30,130 bases of DNA, taken from positions 1-30,130 of the forward strand of contig JAFLCF010000033.1 of the NCBI GenBank assembly GCA_017303735.1, read 5' to 3'. The translations under genes and the position numbers were made by a program. Origin of the DNA: Anaerolineae bacterium (GTDB lineage: Bacteria > Chloroflexota > Anaerolineae > Anaerolineales > Villigracilaceae). Below, one piece after another: positions 30,102 through 30,130 of the stretch (the stretch's first letter is position 1; every line of letters starts with the position of its first letter). The notes under the pieces were generated by a model. That model saw nothing but the letters and a program-made list of their open reading frames with translations. It was not told the origin of the DNA and did no database searches.

Positions 30102-30130
30102 TTAATTTGAACCTGACAAGTTTTCCAGAA

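Overview
The window looks like a chromosomal segment of a Chloroflexota bacterium, probably Anaerolineae. Four things point that way: a secreted lipoprotein with a Thr/Pro-rich linker, many C-rich intergenic tracts, a T-box leader on serS, and numerous short palindromic repeats with a RAYT-type transposase. The assignment is an inference from style and gene content; there is no rRNA to confirm it. The host genes are moderately G+C-rich. Two blocks (about 3.5-9.3 kb and 27.8-29.9 kb) are clearly more A+T-rich and both hold DNA-processing or defence genes.

Layout. 0.2-3.4 kb holds small accessory genes: a small helical protein, a VF530-type protein, a lipoprotein, a truncated second VF530 copy and a minus-strand run of three small genes. 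3.4-9.3 kb is a defence-like island on the minus strand, transcribed NurA nuclease, HerA ATPase, DruA-like DUF4338 protein, then a 255-residue protein with a nuclease-like motif. It is followed by two pieces of a type I restriction specificity gene (hsdS) on either side of a small membrane protein. 9.4-10.1 kb is a RAYT transposase gene with matching compound palindromes downstream, upstream and, in frame, inside the coding sequence. 10.5-17.7 kb carries an intracellular GH13 amylase, several small membrane proteins (DUF3592, DUF6504 and CPBP-protease cluster), a type II NADH dehydrogenase and a DUF456 protein. 17.8-21.1 kb is housekeeping: serS with its T-box, tRNA-Glu(UUC), a YgiT-type zinc-finger protein and signal peptidase I. 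21.3-25.0 kb is a minus-strand run of a tyrosine phosphatase, two paralogous HEYAH metallopeptidases at the cell surface and a C-terminally anchored membrane protein. 25.2-26.8 kb is the large subunit of methylmalonyl-CoA mutase. 27.0-27.7 kb has two small genes, one nucleotidyltransferase-like. 27.8-29.9 kb is a type II restriction-modification pair (m4C-type methylase and TdeIII-family endonuclease), followed by a terminator and a dense cluster of palindromes at the window edge.

Main point of interest. The four-gene NurA-HerA-DUF4338-255aa operon is the best candidate for an undescribed defence system. Its parts are recognisable, but I do not know the combination as a named system, and the known Druantia partners are absent. 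It sits next to degraded restriction genes and a repeat-mobilising transposase. Throughout the window at least six unrelated-looking palindrome families share a similar double-arm design with a very short centre. Several have been taken up as terminators, and one lies inside a protein-coding gene.
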